Assembly: GCA_030647905.1 (NCBI GenBank)
Contig: JAUSJA010000029.1
Coordinates: 43,957 to 107,956, forward strand
DNA from: Gemmatimonadaceae bacterium
GTDB taxonomy: Bacteria; Gemmatimonadota; Gemmatimonadetes; Gemmatimonadales; Gemmatimonadaceae
Length of the DNA stretch: 64,000 bases
Direction of reading: 5' to 3'
Part shown: piece by piece, positions 37,002 to 47,336 of the stretch
Layout: each line of letters opens with the position of its first letter
Position numbering within the stretch: the first letter of the stretch is position 1
Position numbers and translations under genes: made by a program
Notes under the pieces: generated by a model
The model's database searches: none
What the model saw: the letters and a program-made list of their open reading frames with translations, nothing else
Told to the model about the DNA's origin: nothing

Positions 37002-37897
37002 GCGGCGTCGAGTGCCGTTCGATTGACACGCACGTTGTGAACGCGGAAGAGCATCGCGCCGCGCTCGAGCGCCATTACGTTCACAGCCGCCGTCGCCGTG
37101 TCGCGATCCTCGGGGGTGAACGGATGCTCATCGGCCGCTCTCTCTGTGTGTTCTCTGTGCTTCATCGCTTCCCTCACGAATCGCTTTCTCGATACGCCAG
37201 CCATCACGGGCGCGTCGAGTGCGGTGAAGCGGCCCAGCTCCATCAGTAGCGTCATCGAATGTCTGCTTTTCTTCGAGAAGCCGAACCCCGGATCCATCAC
37301 GACCGCTGTTCGATCGACCCCAGCCTCCTCGGCGACGAGGAGCTGCGAATTCAATTCTGCCATTACCTCCTCGACGACATTCTCATATGTCGCGTGCACA
37401 TAGGTTGCCATGTCCTTCACGTCGCCGCGCGAGTGCATCAGGACCACGCCACATCCGGACTTGCCGACAAGCAAAGGCATCGCGGGATCGAGCCGCATCG
37501 CGGACACGTCGTTGACGATGTCGGCTCCCGCATCGAGCGCCGCAGCGGCCACATCGGACTTCACCGTGTCGATGGATATCGGAACGGACGGCCACCGGTC
37601 ACGAATCGCGCGAATCACCGGCATCACGCGCATCGCCTCGTCCGCGGCTTCCACAGGAGCTGCACCGGGCCGCGTGGACTCACCACCGACATCGATGATG
37701 TCGGCGCCGTCGGCGATCATCGCTGCCGCATGTTCGAGTGCGGAGTCGGCGGAAAAGAAATTACCCCCGTCGCTGAAGCTATCGGGGGTAACGTTGAGAA
37801 TACCGACCACTATCGGCCGGTCGAGCGGTACTTCGCGCGACCCGGCCCGCCAGACCCGAGCGGACTCGGTGGCGGACCGATCGCGCGCGGTCCTCAC
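36974..37897 (-). CDS. folP: Dihydropteroate synthase
   Basis: 307 residues. Joins p-aminobenzoate to the pterin in folate synthesis. VGILNVTPDSFSDGGNF and DIIDVGGESTRPGA are the pterin-binding motifs; DPGFGFSKKSRH and GVSRKRFV follow. Start is GTG at 37897 in a GTGA overlap with ftsH; the long upstream extension lies inside ftsH. A mid-protein insertion with several charged residues (REAMKHREHTERAADE) is near the usual position. Confidence 0.94.
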   Translation of the reverse strand: MRTARDRSATESARVWRAGSREVPLDRPIVVGILNVTPDSFSDGGNFFSADSALEHAAAMIADGADIIDVGGESTRPGAAPVEAADEAMRVMPVIRAIRDRWPSVPISIDTVKSDVAAAALDAGADIVNDVSAMRLDPAMPLLVGKSGCGVVLMHSRGDVKDMATYVHATYENVVEEVMAELNSQLLVAEEAGVDRTAVVMDPGFGFSKKSRHSMTLLMELGRFTALDAPVMAGVSRKRFVREAMKHREHTERAADEHPFTPEDRDTATAAVNVMALERGAMLFRVHNVRVNRTALDAAWTILTAGR

Positions 37898-39876
37898 GCC
37901 GGAGCTACTTCCGGGCCACCGAAGAGCGGCGGCTTCGCCAGCTTCGGCTGAAGGACCGTCGTCTCCTTCGCCGGCAGGGCGGGCGGCGACGGCGGAGCGG
38001 GTCGCGGCGGAAGCTGCTCGCCCCGTGCAAGCATGTTCACCTCTGCACCGGTAAGCGTCTCGCGATCGAGAAGCGCCGCCGCGACGCGGTGAAGCAGATC
38101 CATATTCTCGGTCAGCGTCTCCTTGGCGCGATTGTACGCTTCCTTGATCACGCGCGACACTTCCGAGTCCACGAGCTGAGCGGTGCGCTCCGAAACCTCC
38201 CGGCGCGTCTGAATCTCGCGGCCGAGGAATAGCTCCTGCTCGTTGTCGCCGACGAGAATCGGACCGATCGCATCCGAGAGTCCCCACTGACCGACGTAAC
38301 GCCGCGCCAGTGACGTCGCCTGCTGGATGTCGCTCGACGCACCCGTCGTGACGCGATCGCGCCCGAACACGAGCTCCTCGGCCACACGCCCGCCGTACAT
38401 GCGAACGAGGTGCGCCTCGAGCTGCTGGCGGGTGATGGACACGCGGTCGTCCTCGGGCAGCGTGAACGCCAGCCCGAGCGCGCGACCGCGCGGCACAATC
38501 GTCACCTTGTGGAGCGGATCGTTACCTACCGTCTTGATCGTGCACACCGCGTGTCCGCCCTCGTGATAGGCGGTGAGCTTTCGCTCCTCGTCCTTCATCA
38601 CCATGGACTTCCGCTCGGCGCCAAGCATGACCTTGTCCTTCGCGTCCTCGAGGTCCTGCATATACACCTTGTCGTGATCCCGACGGGCGGCCAGCAGCGC
38701 GCCCTCGTTTACGAGGTTGGCGAGATCGGCTCCCGACATTCCCGGAGTGCCGCGCGCCAGCGTGGTGATGTTGACGTCATCGGCGATCGGCTTGTTGCGC
38801 GTATGGACCTTGAGGATGCCCTCGCGCCCGCGGAGGTCCGGCGCATCCACGACGATCTGCCTGTCGAAGCGGCCCGGGCGCAGCAGCGCGGGATCAAGAA
38901 CATCGGGGCGATTCGTCGCGGCAATGAGGATCACTCCTTCGTTCGATTCGAACCCGTCCATCTCTACCAGAAGCTGGTTCAGCGTCTGCTCGCGCTCGTC
39001 ATGTCCGCCGCCAAGTCCGGCGCCGCGATGACGGCCCACCGCGTCTATCTCGTCAATGAAGATGATGCACGGTGCGTGCGCCTTGCCCTGCTCGAACAGG
39101 TCGCGAACGCGGCTCGCGCCGACCCCGACGAACATCTCCACGAAGTCGGAGCCGGACATCGAGAAGAACGGCCGACTCGCCTCACCAGCGACAGCACGGG
39201 CGAGCAGAGTCTTTCCCGTGCCCGGAGGTCCCACGAGAAGCGCGCCCTTCGGCAGGCGTCCGCCGAGCTTGGTGAATTTCTGCGGATCCTTGAGGAACTC
39301 GATGATCTCCTCGAGCTCGACCTTGGCTTCATCACAGCCCGCGACGTCCGCGAAGGTAACCTTGGGCGAATCGGCGGTGAGCAGCTTCGCCTTCGACTTT
39401 CCGAACGAGAACGCCTTGGCACCGCCCGCCTGCATCTGGCGCAGGATCAGGATCCAGATTCCGAAGATGATGATGTAGGGGAGGAAAACGAGGAGCATGC
39501 TGCCGAACGACGCGCTGCGGTCCTCGGCGACGATCTGCACGTTCTTCTCGCGCAGCCGCGTCACTTCCTCGGCCGAGTTCGAAACGGGCAGCCGCACGTT
39601 GAATCGGCTCACCGGGCGCCCCTTGATCGGCACCTTGTTCCTGAACTCGCCGACGATCGCGCTGCCGCCCTGAATCCTGGCGGACACGATATTGTTGGCT
39701 TCGAGCTGCTCGTTGTATTGAGTGTAGCTGATCGTCGGCGCCGCATCCTTGGTGCCGGACGTGTACGTGAAAAGGGTTCCTGCGAGAAGCGTGATGAGGA
39801 CCCAGAACGACAGGGTCTTCGAGAGCTTTCCCCAGTTTTTCGGGCCCTTGGGCTTCTGCTGCATCGGTAGTGGCAT
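37894..39876 (-). CDS. ftsH: ATP-dependent zinc metalloprotease FtsH
   Basis: 660 residues. Two N-terminal membrane helices (about 20-40 and 130-150) flank a periplasmic domain; the AAA domain has [18 protein letters not shown] and [15 protein letters not shown], then the SRH GRFDRQI. The protease motif is [10 protein letters not shown]. Degrades misfolded membrane proteins and some regulators. Its ATG directly follows the hpt stop, and hpt-ftsH is a widespread gene pair. Confidence 0.97.
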   Translation of the reverse strand: MPLPMQQKPKGPKNWGKLSKTLSFWVLITLLAGTLFTYTSGTKDAAPTISYTQYNEQLEANNIVSARIQGGSAIVGEFRNKVPIKGRPVSRFNVRLPVSNSAEEVTRLREKNVQIVAEDRSASFGSMLLVFLPYIIIFGIWILILRQMQAGGAKAFSFGKSKAKLLTADSPKVTFADVAGCDEAKVELEEIIEFLKDPQKFTKLGGRLPKGALLVGPPGTGKTLLARAVAGEASRPFFSMSGSDFVEMFVGVGASRVRDLFEQGKAHAPCIIFIDEIDAVGRHRGAGLGGGHDEREQTLNQLLVEMDGFESNEGVILIAATNRPDVLDPALLRPGRFDRQIVVDAPDLRGREGILKVHTRNKPIADDVNITTLARGTPGMSGADLANLVNEGALLAARRDHDKVYMQDLEDAKDKVMLGAERKSMVMKDEERKLTAYHEGGHAVCTIKTVGNDPLHKVTIVPRGRALGLAFTLPEDDRVSITRQQLEAHLVRMYGGRVAEELVFGRDRVTTGASSDIQQATSLARRYVGQWGLSDAIGPILVGDNEQELFLGREIQTRREVSERTAQLVDSEVSRVIKEAYNRAKETLTENMDLLHRVAAALLDRETLTGAEVNMLARGEQLPPRPAPPSPPALPAKETTVLQPKLAKPPLFGGPEVAPA

Positions 39877-40431
39877 TTACTGCAGGCTCGCTATGTACGG
39901 CAAATGGCGGAAGTCCTCCGCGTGATCCAGTCCATACCCCACGAGAAACTCATGGGGCGCATCAAATCCAACGAACTTCGTCTCGTACTCCAGCTCGGCT
40001 GCGATGTGCTTGTGCAGCAGAGCGCAAATTTCGAGCGAGCGTGGCGCCCTTTTCCCGAGCAGCGCCGTGAGACGATTGAGGGTCCGGCCGGAATCCACGA
40101 TATCCTCCACCAGAAGGATGTGCTTCCCTTCCAGGCGCGTCTCCGGGTCATACAGCAGTCTCACGATGCCGCTGGATTCCGTCGCCTCGCCGTAGCTCGA
40201 CGCCACGAGGAAATCCACCTGCAGTGGCCGCCTGATGTGCCTCACCAGATCGCTGAGGAAGATGAAGCTTCCCTTCAACAATCCAAGGACGAGCAACTCA
40301 CCGTCAGGATATGCGGCGGTGATCTCTTCGCCCAGCTCGGCCACACGGTCGGCGATCATCTTTTCGTCATAGGCCACGCGCTTCAGGGTGCGGCCGGAGA
40401 GTCTTGGATCGGCTGAAGCTGATGCCGTCAC
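39877..40431 (-). CDS. hpt: Hypoxanthine phosphoribosyltransferase
   Basis: 184 residues from GTG, in GTGA overlap with tilS. Salvages hypoxanthine and guanine with PRPP. VLGLLKGSFIFLSDL and LLVEDIVDSGRTLN, the PRPP-binding motif, are clear; FVGFDAPHEFLVGYGLD near the C-terminus binds the base. A longer ORF to 40578 overlaps tilS and is rejected. Confidence 0.95.
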   Translation of the reverse strand: MTASASADPRLSGRTLKRVAYDEKMIADRVAELGEEITAAYPDGELLVLGLLKGSFIFLSDLVRHIRRPLQVDFLVASSYGEATESSGIVRLLYDPETRLEGKHILLVEDIVDSGRTLNRLTALLGKRAPRSLEICALLHKHIAAELEYETKFVGFDAPHEFLVGYGLDHAEDFRHLPYIASLQ

Positions 40432-41450
40432 GCGAGCTCCGCGCGCGCCTGAGGGCGCAATCTCCCGGGTCCGAGCCGGGCGTTTCGGATTCTCTCGACG
40501 CGATGCGCGTCCCATCGTCCGAGCAGCAGGTGATCGCGAAACATCCGCACTTCGATACCTCCCGAAAGCTGGATCCACCCGCCAGTGCGACCCTTTATTG
40601 TAAACTCCGCAAGGCGATGAGTTCCGCGCCTGTCCATTACGACCCCCGCTTCAGCGGCGATCGCCGGCCAGAGCGCGCAAAGGGATTCAGCATCATATCC
40701 AGCCAATTCCGCTCTGCCAACGCGAACGGACCCGTCGGGACCGCCCGAAACGCCGATGCGCTCGACGGTCCGGGCCATCTCCTCGCGCCAGGCCGCGGCC
40801 ATGCGCGCGATGGTAAGGAGATCTCGAGGGAACGCTGGTCTGACGCGCGTAATCGCGGGCAGGATGTCGTGACGGACGCGATTTCTGAGATGCGCCCGCG
40901 ACTCGTTTGATGGATCATCCACATGCCTGATGCGCCGCTTCGCCGCATAGCGAGCGAGATCGGCGCGGCGAAGACCGATGAACGGGCGTACGATGTCCGA
41001 TTCGGCGAACAGACCGGCGAGTCCGCGCGGCCCCGCTTCGCGGAGGATGCGCATGAACACCGTCTCGAGCTGATCGTCCAGCGTGTGGGCGGTGGCGACT
41101 ACGCCGCTGAAGTGCGACGCGGTCGCGCGGAGAAAACGCCATCTTTCCTCGCGCCATTCCTGCTCACGGGTGCCGCGCCGGGCAGTCACACCGACGACGC
41201 ATCGCAGACCCAGAGTCGTCGCCCGCTTTTCGACGAGCTTCGCGGCCTTCGACGCATGCTGCCCGGTACCGTGATCGAACGTCGCGACGAGCAACCCCGA
41301 ACGGGGCCCCAACAGACTCGCCGCCACGGCGTCGAGAAGAACCATGGAATCGAGCCCGCCCGAAACAGCAAGCACGACGCGCTCGCGGCGGTGGAGAGCC
41401 GAAGCCGTTGCCTGAAGCACGCCGGCTTCTTCATCAGGACGGATTCCCAT
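40428..41450 (-). CDS. tilS: tRNA(Ile)-lysidine synthase
   Basis: 340 residues. Modifies the wobble C of tRNA-Ile(CAU) to lysidine, an essential step. VVLAVSGGLDSMVLLDAV is the PP-loop; TAHTLDDQLETVFMRILR and RPFIGLRRADLARYA follow. C-terminal domain is shortened but conserved. First gene of the tilS-hpt-ftsH-folP run. Confidence 0.94.
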   Translation of the reverse strand: MGIRPDEEAGVLQATASALHRRERVVLAVSGGLDSMVLLDAVAASLLGPRSGLLVATFDHGTGQHASKAAKLVEKRATTLGLRCVVGVTARRGTREQEWREERWRFLRATASHFSGVVATAHTLDDQLETVFMRILREAGPRGLAGLFAESDIVRPFIGLRRADLARYAAKRRIRHVDDPSNESRAHLRNRVRHDILPAITRVRPAFPRDLLTIARMAAAWREEMARTVERIGVSGGPDGSVRVGRAELAGYDAESLCALWPAIAAEAGVVMDRRGTHRLAEFTIKGRTGGWIQLSGGIEVRMFRDHLLLGRWDAHRVERIRNARLGPGRLRPQARAELA

Positions 41451-41490
41451 GGTATTTTAAATCTAAACCACCGCCGCACTGGAGTAATGC

Positions 41491-41685
41491 ATGGAAACAC
41501 ACGGTCCGCTTGGCACGCTATGGGTCTCCGTGGGCCTCATCGGCTTCTACCTGGCGCTCATCTGGCTCAACGCGCTGCTCGGTCTCGTCCTGACCCCGCT
41601 GTTCCTGATCCCGCAGACGTGGCTGATGGACAAGCTCAAGCAGAGAAAGGAAGAGAAATCCCGCCGCGCCGGGGCCACTGCCTGA
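41491..41685 (+). CDS. Small single-pass or hairpin membrane protein of unknown function
   Basis: 64 residues. Two hydrophobic stretches (about 8-25 and 26-42) are followed by a strongly basic tail, KLKQRKEEKSRR. GGAG lies 8 bases before ATG 41491. It stands alone on the plus strand between tilS and the transglycosylase, 40 bases from the tilS start. The good ribosome site and membrane-like composition support a real gene; I do not recognise a family. Confidence 0.6.
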   Translation: METHGPLGTLWVSVGLIGFYLALIWLNALLGLVLTPLFLIPQTWLMDKLKQRKEEKSRRAGATA

Positions 41686-41707
41686 GTCCTGGCATGTCAG
41701 GCGCCGG

Positions 41708-43702
41708 CTACCAATCGTACAGCGCGGAATAGAACGCCCGATTGCGCACGATACTCCGGACGTAGTCCCGGGTTTCGATGAAAGGGATGCGCTCGGTGAA
41801 CAGCTCGGGGTCGTTCGCGCCGGCTTTCTGTATCCACCTTGCGACACGCGATTCGCCGGCGTTGTAGGCGGCCAGGACGCGCTCGATCTGCGACGTCCGC
41901 CTGAACAGGGCCGTCAGGTGCTGTGTGCCGAGGCGGATGTTGATCGCCGGATCGTACAGCGACTCATCGGTGTAGCCGGCGACGCCCTTCGATTTCGCGA
42001 TCGTTCTGCCCACCGATGGCATTAGCTGCATCAACCCGCGTGCGCCGACGCGTGACGTAGCACGCGGGTTGAAGTTGGACTCCTGCCTGATGAGCGACGC
42101 GACGAGCACCGGATCGATCCCGTTGGCCTTCGAGCTCTCGATCAGCGTCTCGCGCTCGAGCACTGGATACATCAGCCGATAGTTCTGCGCGCTCGGGCCG
42201 ATCTCGGCCACGGCGCGATGGCCGAGGGCGATCGAGCGCGACGACTGGTTCGTGCCGGCGAGCGCGTGTGCGGTCGCGACGAGGCGACGCGGATTCTGCG
42301 GAGCATCGCGGAAAAGGCGGTCGTACTCGAAATTTGCTTCCGTCTCCATTCCGAAGTTCTTGAGCAGCGCGATGCGCCCGGTTGCTGCGTCTATGTCGGG
42401 CAACGTCGGATAGTTGTCGTCGCGTGAACGGTCGGTCAGGAGCGGAACGCCGAGGCGTTTCGCGCTTTGCACCGAGTAGTACGAAGCGCCCTCGCGGGCG
42501 AGGAGCTGCCGCCACCTCTTGTTGGCCGCGGCGGTGTCGCCGCGCGCTCTCCACGCGCGCCCGCTCCAGTACGCGGCGGCAAGCGCGTCGTCGCTCTGCG
42601 GGTACTGCGCCACCACCGAGTCGAGCTCGTTACCAGCCGTTCGGTATTCGCCCGCGATGTATGCAATGAGCCCCGCGCGAAACAACGCGACCGGAGCGTG
42701 ACGCGTTCGCGGAAAACGTCCGGCGAGCGCCACGAGAGTGGAACGCGCGCCTGCATCCCGCATGTCGTCGGTGGCCAGATCGGACAGAAGGAGCAGCGCC
42801 GACGCCGCGCTGCTGTCTTTCGGGTACGCGGTCGTTATCCGCCGGAGAACAGTTCTCGCCCCGTCCCGCCGTCCCAGCGCGAGCAGAGCCAGCGCACGCT
42901 GGTATCGCGCGGCGGCGGCGAGAGGCGCGGGAGCGCTGACGCGATCGAACTCGGCGATCGCTTCCTTGTCGCGATTGAGTCTCGCGAGCATCATCCCGTT
43001 GTCGAAATGATCGCGGCTCGTGCCGTGGCCGGCGGCGAATGCCCTGGAGTATCCGGACGCCGCCCGCGCCACGAGGCCCGCCGAGAAGGCGGCTCGCGCA
43101 AGCGCGAGATTCTCCGCACCAGTCACCGGCGTGAACATCTTGTCGAAAAGAGCGATCCCGTCGCGTGCACTCTGATTAGCTGGCGATGTGTCGAGGAATG
43201 CGACAAGATTTCGCCGCCCCTCCACCATCTTCACCGTGTCGGTCGGCACGAGCATGCCGAGCCGGATCGCGGCGAGACGATCGCCGAGCGCCGTGTACGC
43301 CGCGATAGCGCCTTCGACGTCGCCGCTCCGTTCCAGCGCGATCGCGTCGGTCGGACGGCGGCGGTCCTGCGCGACGGGAAGCTCTATCCGCGAGAGCAGC
43401 CTCACGCGATCCAATCTGTCGCGTGTCACTCCGGCCGCGCGGAGCAGAAGCCAATCCTTCACCGCCGGCACGCGTCGCGCCGCTTCCTCATAGAGAATGC
43501 GAGCGCTGTCGAGATTGTCGGCGCGGTCGAAGGCCCGCGCACGCAGGACGATCTGCCTTTCCGGATCGTCCGACGCGACTGCTACCGAGTCCTTCGACGC
43601 CGCGGCAAGGGCCGACGACTCAGGTCGCGCCCCGTCCGAATCCCTGCACGCCGATGAAACGACTGCGACCGCCAGATACAGGAGACGAACAGCTATCTCC
43701 AC
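41708..43702 (-). CDS. Soluble lytic murein transglycosylase-like lipoprotein
   Basis: 664 residues from GTG 43702. The N-terminus is a signal with a possible lipidation Cys ([11 protein letters not shown]). A long tetratricopeptide-like superhelix fills about 60-500. The C-terminal GEWL/SLT domain has [10 protein letters not shown] with catalytic Glu, [13 protein letters not shown] and [15 protein letters not shown]. Cuts peptidoglycan with 1,6-anhydro ends. Overlaps the zwf stop by 10 bases, an unexpected operon partner. Confidence 0.88.
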   Translation of the reverse strand: MEIAVRLLYLAVAVVSSACRDSDGARPESSALAAASKDSVAVASDDPERQIVLRARAFDRADNLDSARILYEEAARRVPAVKDWLLLRAAGVTRDRLDRVRLLSRIELPVAQDRRRPTDAIALERSGDVEGAIAAYTALGDRLAAIRLGMLVPTDTVKMVEGRRNLVAFLDTSPANQSARDGIALFDKMFTPVTGAENLALARAAFSAGLVARAASGYSRAFAAGHGTSRDHFDNGMMLARLNRDKEAIAEFDRVSAPAPLAAAARYQRALALLALGRRDGARTVLRRITTAYPKDSSAASALLLLSDLATDDMRDAGARSTLVALAGRFPRTRHAPVALFRAGLIAYIAGEYRTAGNELDSVVAQYPQSDDALAAAYWSGRAWRARGDTAAANKRWRQLLAREGASYYSVQSAKRLGVPLLTDRSRDDNYPTLPDIDAATGRIALLKNFGMETEANFEYDRLFRDAPQNPRRLVATAHALAGTNQSSRSIALGHRAVAEIGPSAQNYRLMYPVLERETLIESSKANGIDPVLVASLIRQESNFNPRATSRVGARGLMQLMPSVGRTIAKSKGVAGYTDESLYDPAINIRLGTQHLTALFRRTSQIERVLAAYNAGESRVARWIQKAGANDPELFTERIPFIETRDYVRSIVRNRAFYSALYDW

Positions 43703-45267
43703 TGCGATCCCGCCCTCTCGAGGAGCTCTTCGGATTCGGCCGGCCCCCATGTGCCCGCCGGATACTGCGGCAGTGATTCCGGGCGATGCTGATCGAAGTA
43801 ATCGAGCACGGGGTCTATCACCTTCCACGCCACCTCGACCTCATCGCTTCGCGTGAACAGGGTCGCATCGCCGAGCATGCAGTCGAGCAGGAGCGTCTGG
43901 TACGCCGGCGGCGCCTCGCCGCCGAAGGCCTCTGCATAGGAGAAATCCATGTCCACGGGCGATATCTCGAACCCCGGCGTGTGTTCGTTTGCCGCTCCGG
44001 GCGTCTTTACCTGGAAGCGAAGAGAGATTCCTTCGTCCGGCTGCACGCGCATGACGAGCGTGCTGGGTGACCGTTCCTCGAGCTCGCGCTGCCCGAACAT
44101 CAGGACCGGCGGCGAGCGGAACTGGATCGCGATCTCCGATGTCCGCTTCGGAAGACGCTTGCCGGAGCGCACGTAGAACGGCACGTGCCTCCATCTCCAG
44201 TTGTCTATGTCGAAGCGCATGGCGGCGAAAGTCGGCGTAACCGAATCGGGCGCCACACCCTTCTCCTGGCGGTACCCTGGCACCGGCTTTCCGTCAATGC
44301 TCGCCGCGGCATACTGCCCGAGCGCAATCGGCGGCTCACCGCACTCGAGCAGCGGCCGAAGCGAGCGCAACACCTTCACCTTCTCGTCGCGCACGTCATC
44401 CGCCCGGAAGGCGATCGGGGGCTCCATCGCGGCGAGCGCCAGAAGCTGCAGAAGGTGGTTCTGGAACATGTCGCGAATTACGCCCGCTTCCTCATAATAC
44501 TTGCCGCGCCTCTCGATGCCCACCGACTCCGCCACGGTGATCTGCACCTGCTTGATGTACTGCCTGTTCCACAACGGCTCGAAAATCGGATTGGCAAACC
44601 GGAACACGAGGATGTTCTGGACGCTTTCCTTTCCGAGGTAATGATCAATGCGATAGACCTGATGCTCGGCGAACTTGTCGAGCACGACGCAGTTCAGCGC
44701 GCGGGCAGTCTCCAGATCGCGCCCGAACGGCTTCTCGATCACCACGCGCGCCCATGGCCTCTCGTCCGCCGCGGCTATCTCCGGCGCGAGTCCGCTCGAC
44801 GACAGGTGCTCCAGAGTAGTCTCGAACACGCTGGGCGGGATGGCGAGATAAAAGAGACGGTTGCGCTCATTCTCCGGGACATTCTTTTCGATCCCCGCCA
44901 GGCATCGCTGCACCGACTGGTACGCGTCCGTGCTGCTGAGGTCGCCGTGGGCGTATCTCATCCTGCTGGACAGCCAGGCCCACGTTTCGTCGCTCACCGA
45001 CTTGATCTCGTCGGAAGCATCGAGGGCCTGGCGCATCGATGCGGCGAACTCCGCGTCCTGCATCACGTCGCGTCCGAGGCCGACGAGGGCGAACGAATCC
45101 GGCAGCAGCTTCTGATCGGCGAGGCAATAGATCGCAGGCATGAGCTGCCGCTTCATCAGGTCGCCGCCGGCGCCGAGTATCACGGCCGTGCAGCGATCCA
45201 CGGCGCTGGAGCGATACCCGTGCGTTGGTGGCACCGCCGGGGCGGGGACGATGCGCGGTGCGCTCAT
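43693..45267 (-). CDS. zwf: Glucose-6-phosphate 1-dehydrogenase
   Basis: 524 residues. First step of the pentose phosphate pathway, making [23 protein letters not shown] is the NADP-binding start and [13 protein letters not shown] the substrate motif with catalytic His; [16 protein letters not shown] is in the C-terminal half. ATGA overlap with gnd shows the two oxidative-branch enzymes are made together. Confidence 0.97.
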   Translation of the reverse strand: MSAPRIVPAPAVPPTHGYRSSAVDRCTAVILGAGGDLMKRQLMPAIYCLADQKLLPDSFALVGLGRDVMQDAEFAASMRQALDASDEIKSVSDETWAWLSSRMRYAHGDLSSTDAYQSVQRCLAGIEKNVPENERNRLFYLAIPPSVFETTLEHLSSSGLAPEIAAADERPWARVVIEKPFGRDLETARALNCVVLDKFAEHQVYRIDHYLGKESVQNILVFRFANPIFEPLWNRQYIKQVQITVAESVGIERRGKYYEEAGVIRDMFQNHLLQLLALAAMEPPIAFRADDVRDEKVKVLRSLRPLLECGEPPIALGQYAAASIDGKPVPGYRQEKGVAPDSVTPTFAAMRFDIDNWRWRHVPFYVRSGKRLPKRTSEIAIQFRSPPVLMFGQRELEERSPSTLVMRVQPDEGISLRFQVKTPGAANEHTPGFEISPVDMDFSYAEAFGGEAPPAYQTLLLDCMLGDATLFTRSDEVEVAWKVIDPVLDYFDQHRPESLPQYPAGTWGPAESEELLERAGSQWR

Positions 45268-46163
45268 GCCTTCTGCACGGCGTGACCCCCGAACTCGTTC
45301 CGGAGCGCGGCGATGACCTTCGCCGAGAACGAGTCCTCCTGCCTGGATCGCAGGCGCATGAGCAGCGACAGCGTGATCACCGGCGCGGGAACATCGAGAT
45401 CAATCGCCTCCTGAACTGTCCATCGTCCTTCGCCCGAGTCGGCGACGAATCCCTTCAGTGCGTCGAGATCGGCGTCTTTCTCGAATGCGCACTCGGCCAG
45501 CTCGTTGATCCGCGACCGCACGACGCTCCCGTGATTCCAGACTCCGGCGATGCGGTGGAGATCCAGATCAAAGTCCCTCGACGCATGCAGTATCTCGTAA
45601 CCCTCGGCGTAAGCCTGGAGCATTCCGTACTCGATCCCGTTGTGGATCATCTTGACGTAGTGGCCGGATCCCGTCGGACCCATTCTCGCGTAGCCGTCGG
45701 GAGGCGCAAGCGACTTGAAGATCGGCTCGCACAACGTGAACGCCTCCTCCGATGCGCCGATCATCAGGCAGTATCCGTTCTCCAGCCCCCAGATCCCGCC
45801 GCTCGTTCCGGAATCGACGAACTCGATTCCCTTCTCCTTCAGCTCGGCCCCTCGGCGCATCGTGTCGTGGAAATTCGAATTGCCGCCATCAATGATCACG
45901 TCCCCTTTCGACATGCCGGGAACCAGCGCGGCGATCGTATCGTCAACCGGCTGGCCCGCGGGCACCATGATCCAGACGACGCGCGGTCCCTTCAGGCGCG
46001 AGAGAATGTCGGCCGCGTCCCTCGCGCCGACGGAGCCCATGCCGACGCAGCGCGCGATCGCCTCAGGACTGCGATCGAACACGACGACCTCGTGGCCGTC
46101 GCGCATCAGGCGCTCCGTCATGTTGCCGCCCATCCTGCCAAGTCCGATCATCCCGAGTTGCAT
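45264..46163 (-). CDS. gnd: 6-phosphogluconate dehydrogenase, decarboxylating (short, GntZ/YqeC type)
   Basis: 299 residues, the short form, often NAD-linked, rather than the 470-residue E. coli type. [15 protein letters not shown] is the dinucleotide loop, [18 protein letters not shown] binds substrate and [20 protein letters not shown] has the catalytic Lys. First gene of gnd-zwf-transglycosylase. Confidence 0.94.
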   Translation of the reverse strand: MQLGMIGLGRMGGNMTERLMRDGHEVVVFDRSPEAIARCVGMGSVGARDAADILSRLKGPRVVWIMVPAGQPVDDTIAALVPGMSKGDVIIDGGNSNFHDTMRRGAELKEKGIEFVDSGTSGGIWGLENGYCLMIGASEEAFTLCEPIFKSLAPPDGYARMGPTGSGHYVKMIHNGIEYGMLQAYAEGYEILHASRDFDLDLHRIAGVWNHGSVVRSRINELAECAFEKDADLDALKGFVADSGEGRWTVQEAIDLDVPAPVITLSLLMRLRSRQEDSFSAKVIAALRNEFGGHAVQKA

Positions 46164-46215
46164 GGCTACAATTCCCGTGAGTTGAGTTGTACGCCCAGCG
46201 CATGCTGAATGTCGC

Positions 46216-46848
46216 TCATTTTCCGATCAGGATCGCGCGCGCGGGCGCGGCATCGAGACCCTCGAGGCGAAGCGGCAGGCAGACCAGCTGATACTCGCCG
46301 GGCTCGACGTCGCCGAGCATGAGCCCTTCGACGATGACGACGTCCTTCTCGAGAAGAGTTCTATGAGTGCGGTGATGCCCGGAATGAAACTGCTCGATGG
46401 AGAGATAGTCCACGCCGACGAGCTCCACGCCGAGTGAGACGAGATACTCGGCGCCGTCGGGTGCGAGGAAGGTGAAGTCGCGGACGAAATCGGGGTCCGC
46501 GAGGAACCGGGAATTTCGCGTGCGTATGAGCACCCGTTTGTATCCGGCGACGGCGTGGCGCTGGAGATCAGCGGCGCCCACCGACATGAGACTCTCGTCA
46601 ACCGAGATCAGCAGGGCGGGGCCGACGAGACGATCGAGCGGAATCCTGTCAACGGTCTGGCCGTCGTCGAAGAAATGGCGCGCCGCGTCCACATGCGTCC
46701 CGGTGTGCGAGCCGAACGAGATGCGGGAGACGTTCGCGCCGGCCCCGCGCGCGATTTCCTGCTGTGGCTCGATGACGATTTCCGGATTGCCCGGATAGAT
46801 CAGACCGCCCGAGCGTACGGGCGTGGATATATCGTGGATGCGGGTCAT
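46216..46848 (-). CDS. Cyclase family protein (kynurenine formamidase-like)
   Basis: 210 residues. SFGSHTGTHVDAARHF is the H-x-G-T-H-x-D metal motif of the cyclase/KynB superfamily, and EQFHSGHHRTHRTLL supplies further His. Start ATG at 46848 gives MTRIHDISTPV, the usual start. Kynurenine formamidase is possible, but no other tryptophan-degradation gene is here; fumarylacetoacetase downstream of the window centre handles tyrosine. Substrate open. Confidence 0.82.
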   Translation of the reverse strand: MTRIHDISTPVRSGGLIYPGNPEIVIEPQQEIARGAGANVSRISFGSHTGTHVDAARHFFDDGQTVDRIPLDRLVGPALLISVDESLMSVGAADLQRHAVAGYKRVLIRTRNSRFLADPDFVRDFTFLAPDGAEYLVSLGVELVGVDYLSIEQFHSGHHRTHRTLLEKDVVIVEGLMLGDVEPGEYQLVCLPLRLEGLDAAPARAILIGK

Positions 46849-46903
46849 CGGGTCGAAGAGACGGCAACTGTCGTTCCGCCGAGCCACGCGCGCGTGAGGC
46901 GTG

Positions 46904-47311
46904 TCAGGACGGCAGGCTGGTCGAGGCGCTCGCGCTGAGGAGGAATCGGGGAATCTCCGCCCTGAAGGTCGTCGAATCGGCGCGGACAAAGTTGTAATGG
47001 CCTTCCATGAATCCTTCGCCCGACTTGAGAATGCAGAAACTCTGATACTCGTGCACCTTGCCCGGGGCGATCAGCGGCTGCTCGCCGACCACGCCTTCGC
47101 CCTCGACCTCAACGTCCTCGCCGGTCGAGTCGTGAATGAGCCACCGGCGCGAGATGAGCTGCGCCGCCTGGTCCCCGACATTCTCAATGCGGACGAAGTA
47201 AGCGAAGACGTAGTGCCGGGCGGAGGGCTCGGACTGGTCGCGCAGATATATCGGGCGGACCGTGATCCTGATCCCCAGGGATTCCATGTGGAAGAATGGA
47301 TTCGCGGGCAT
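46904..47311 (-). CDS. apaG: ApaG domain protein
   Basis: 135 residues. GIRITVRPIYLRDQSEP, YFVRIENVGDQAAQLISRRW and VVGEQPLIAPGKVHEYQSF are the ApaG fibronectin-like fold. Function not settled; may bind nucleotides or partners. I start at the ATG at 47311 (MPANPFFHME); ATG at 47287 is possible. Confidence 0.93.
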   Translation of the reverse strand: MPANPFFHMESLGIRITVRPIYLRDQSEPSARHYVFAYFVRIENVGDQAAQLISRRWLIHDSTGEDVEVEGEGVVGEQPLIAPGKVHEYQSFCILKSGEGFMEGHYNFVRADSTTFRAEIPRFLLSASASTSLPS

Positions 47312-47336
47312 GGTTCGATTCCGGGGCAGTCGCAAG

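Noticed and set aside
37898..38287. N-terminal extension of dihydropteroate synthase
   Set aside because: Lies wholly inside ftsH, with arginine-rich composition; the GTGA overlap marks the real start.
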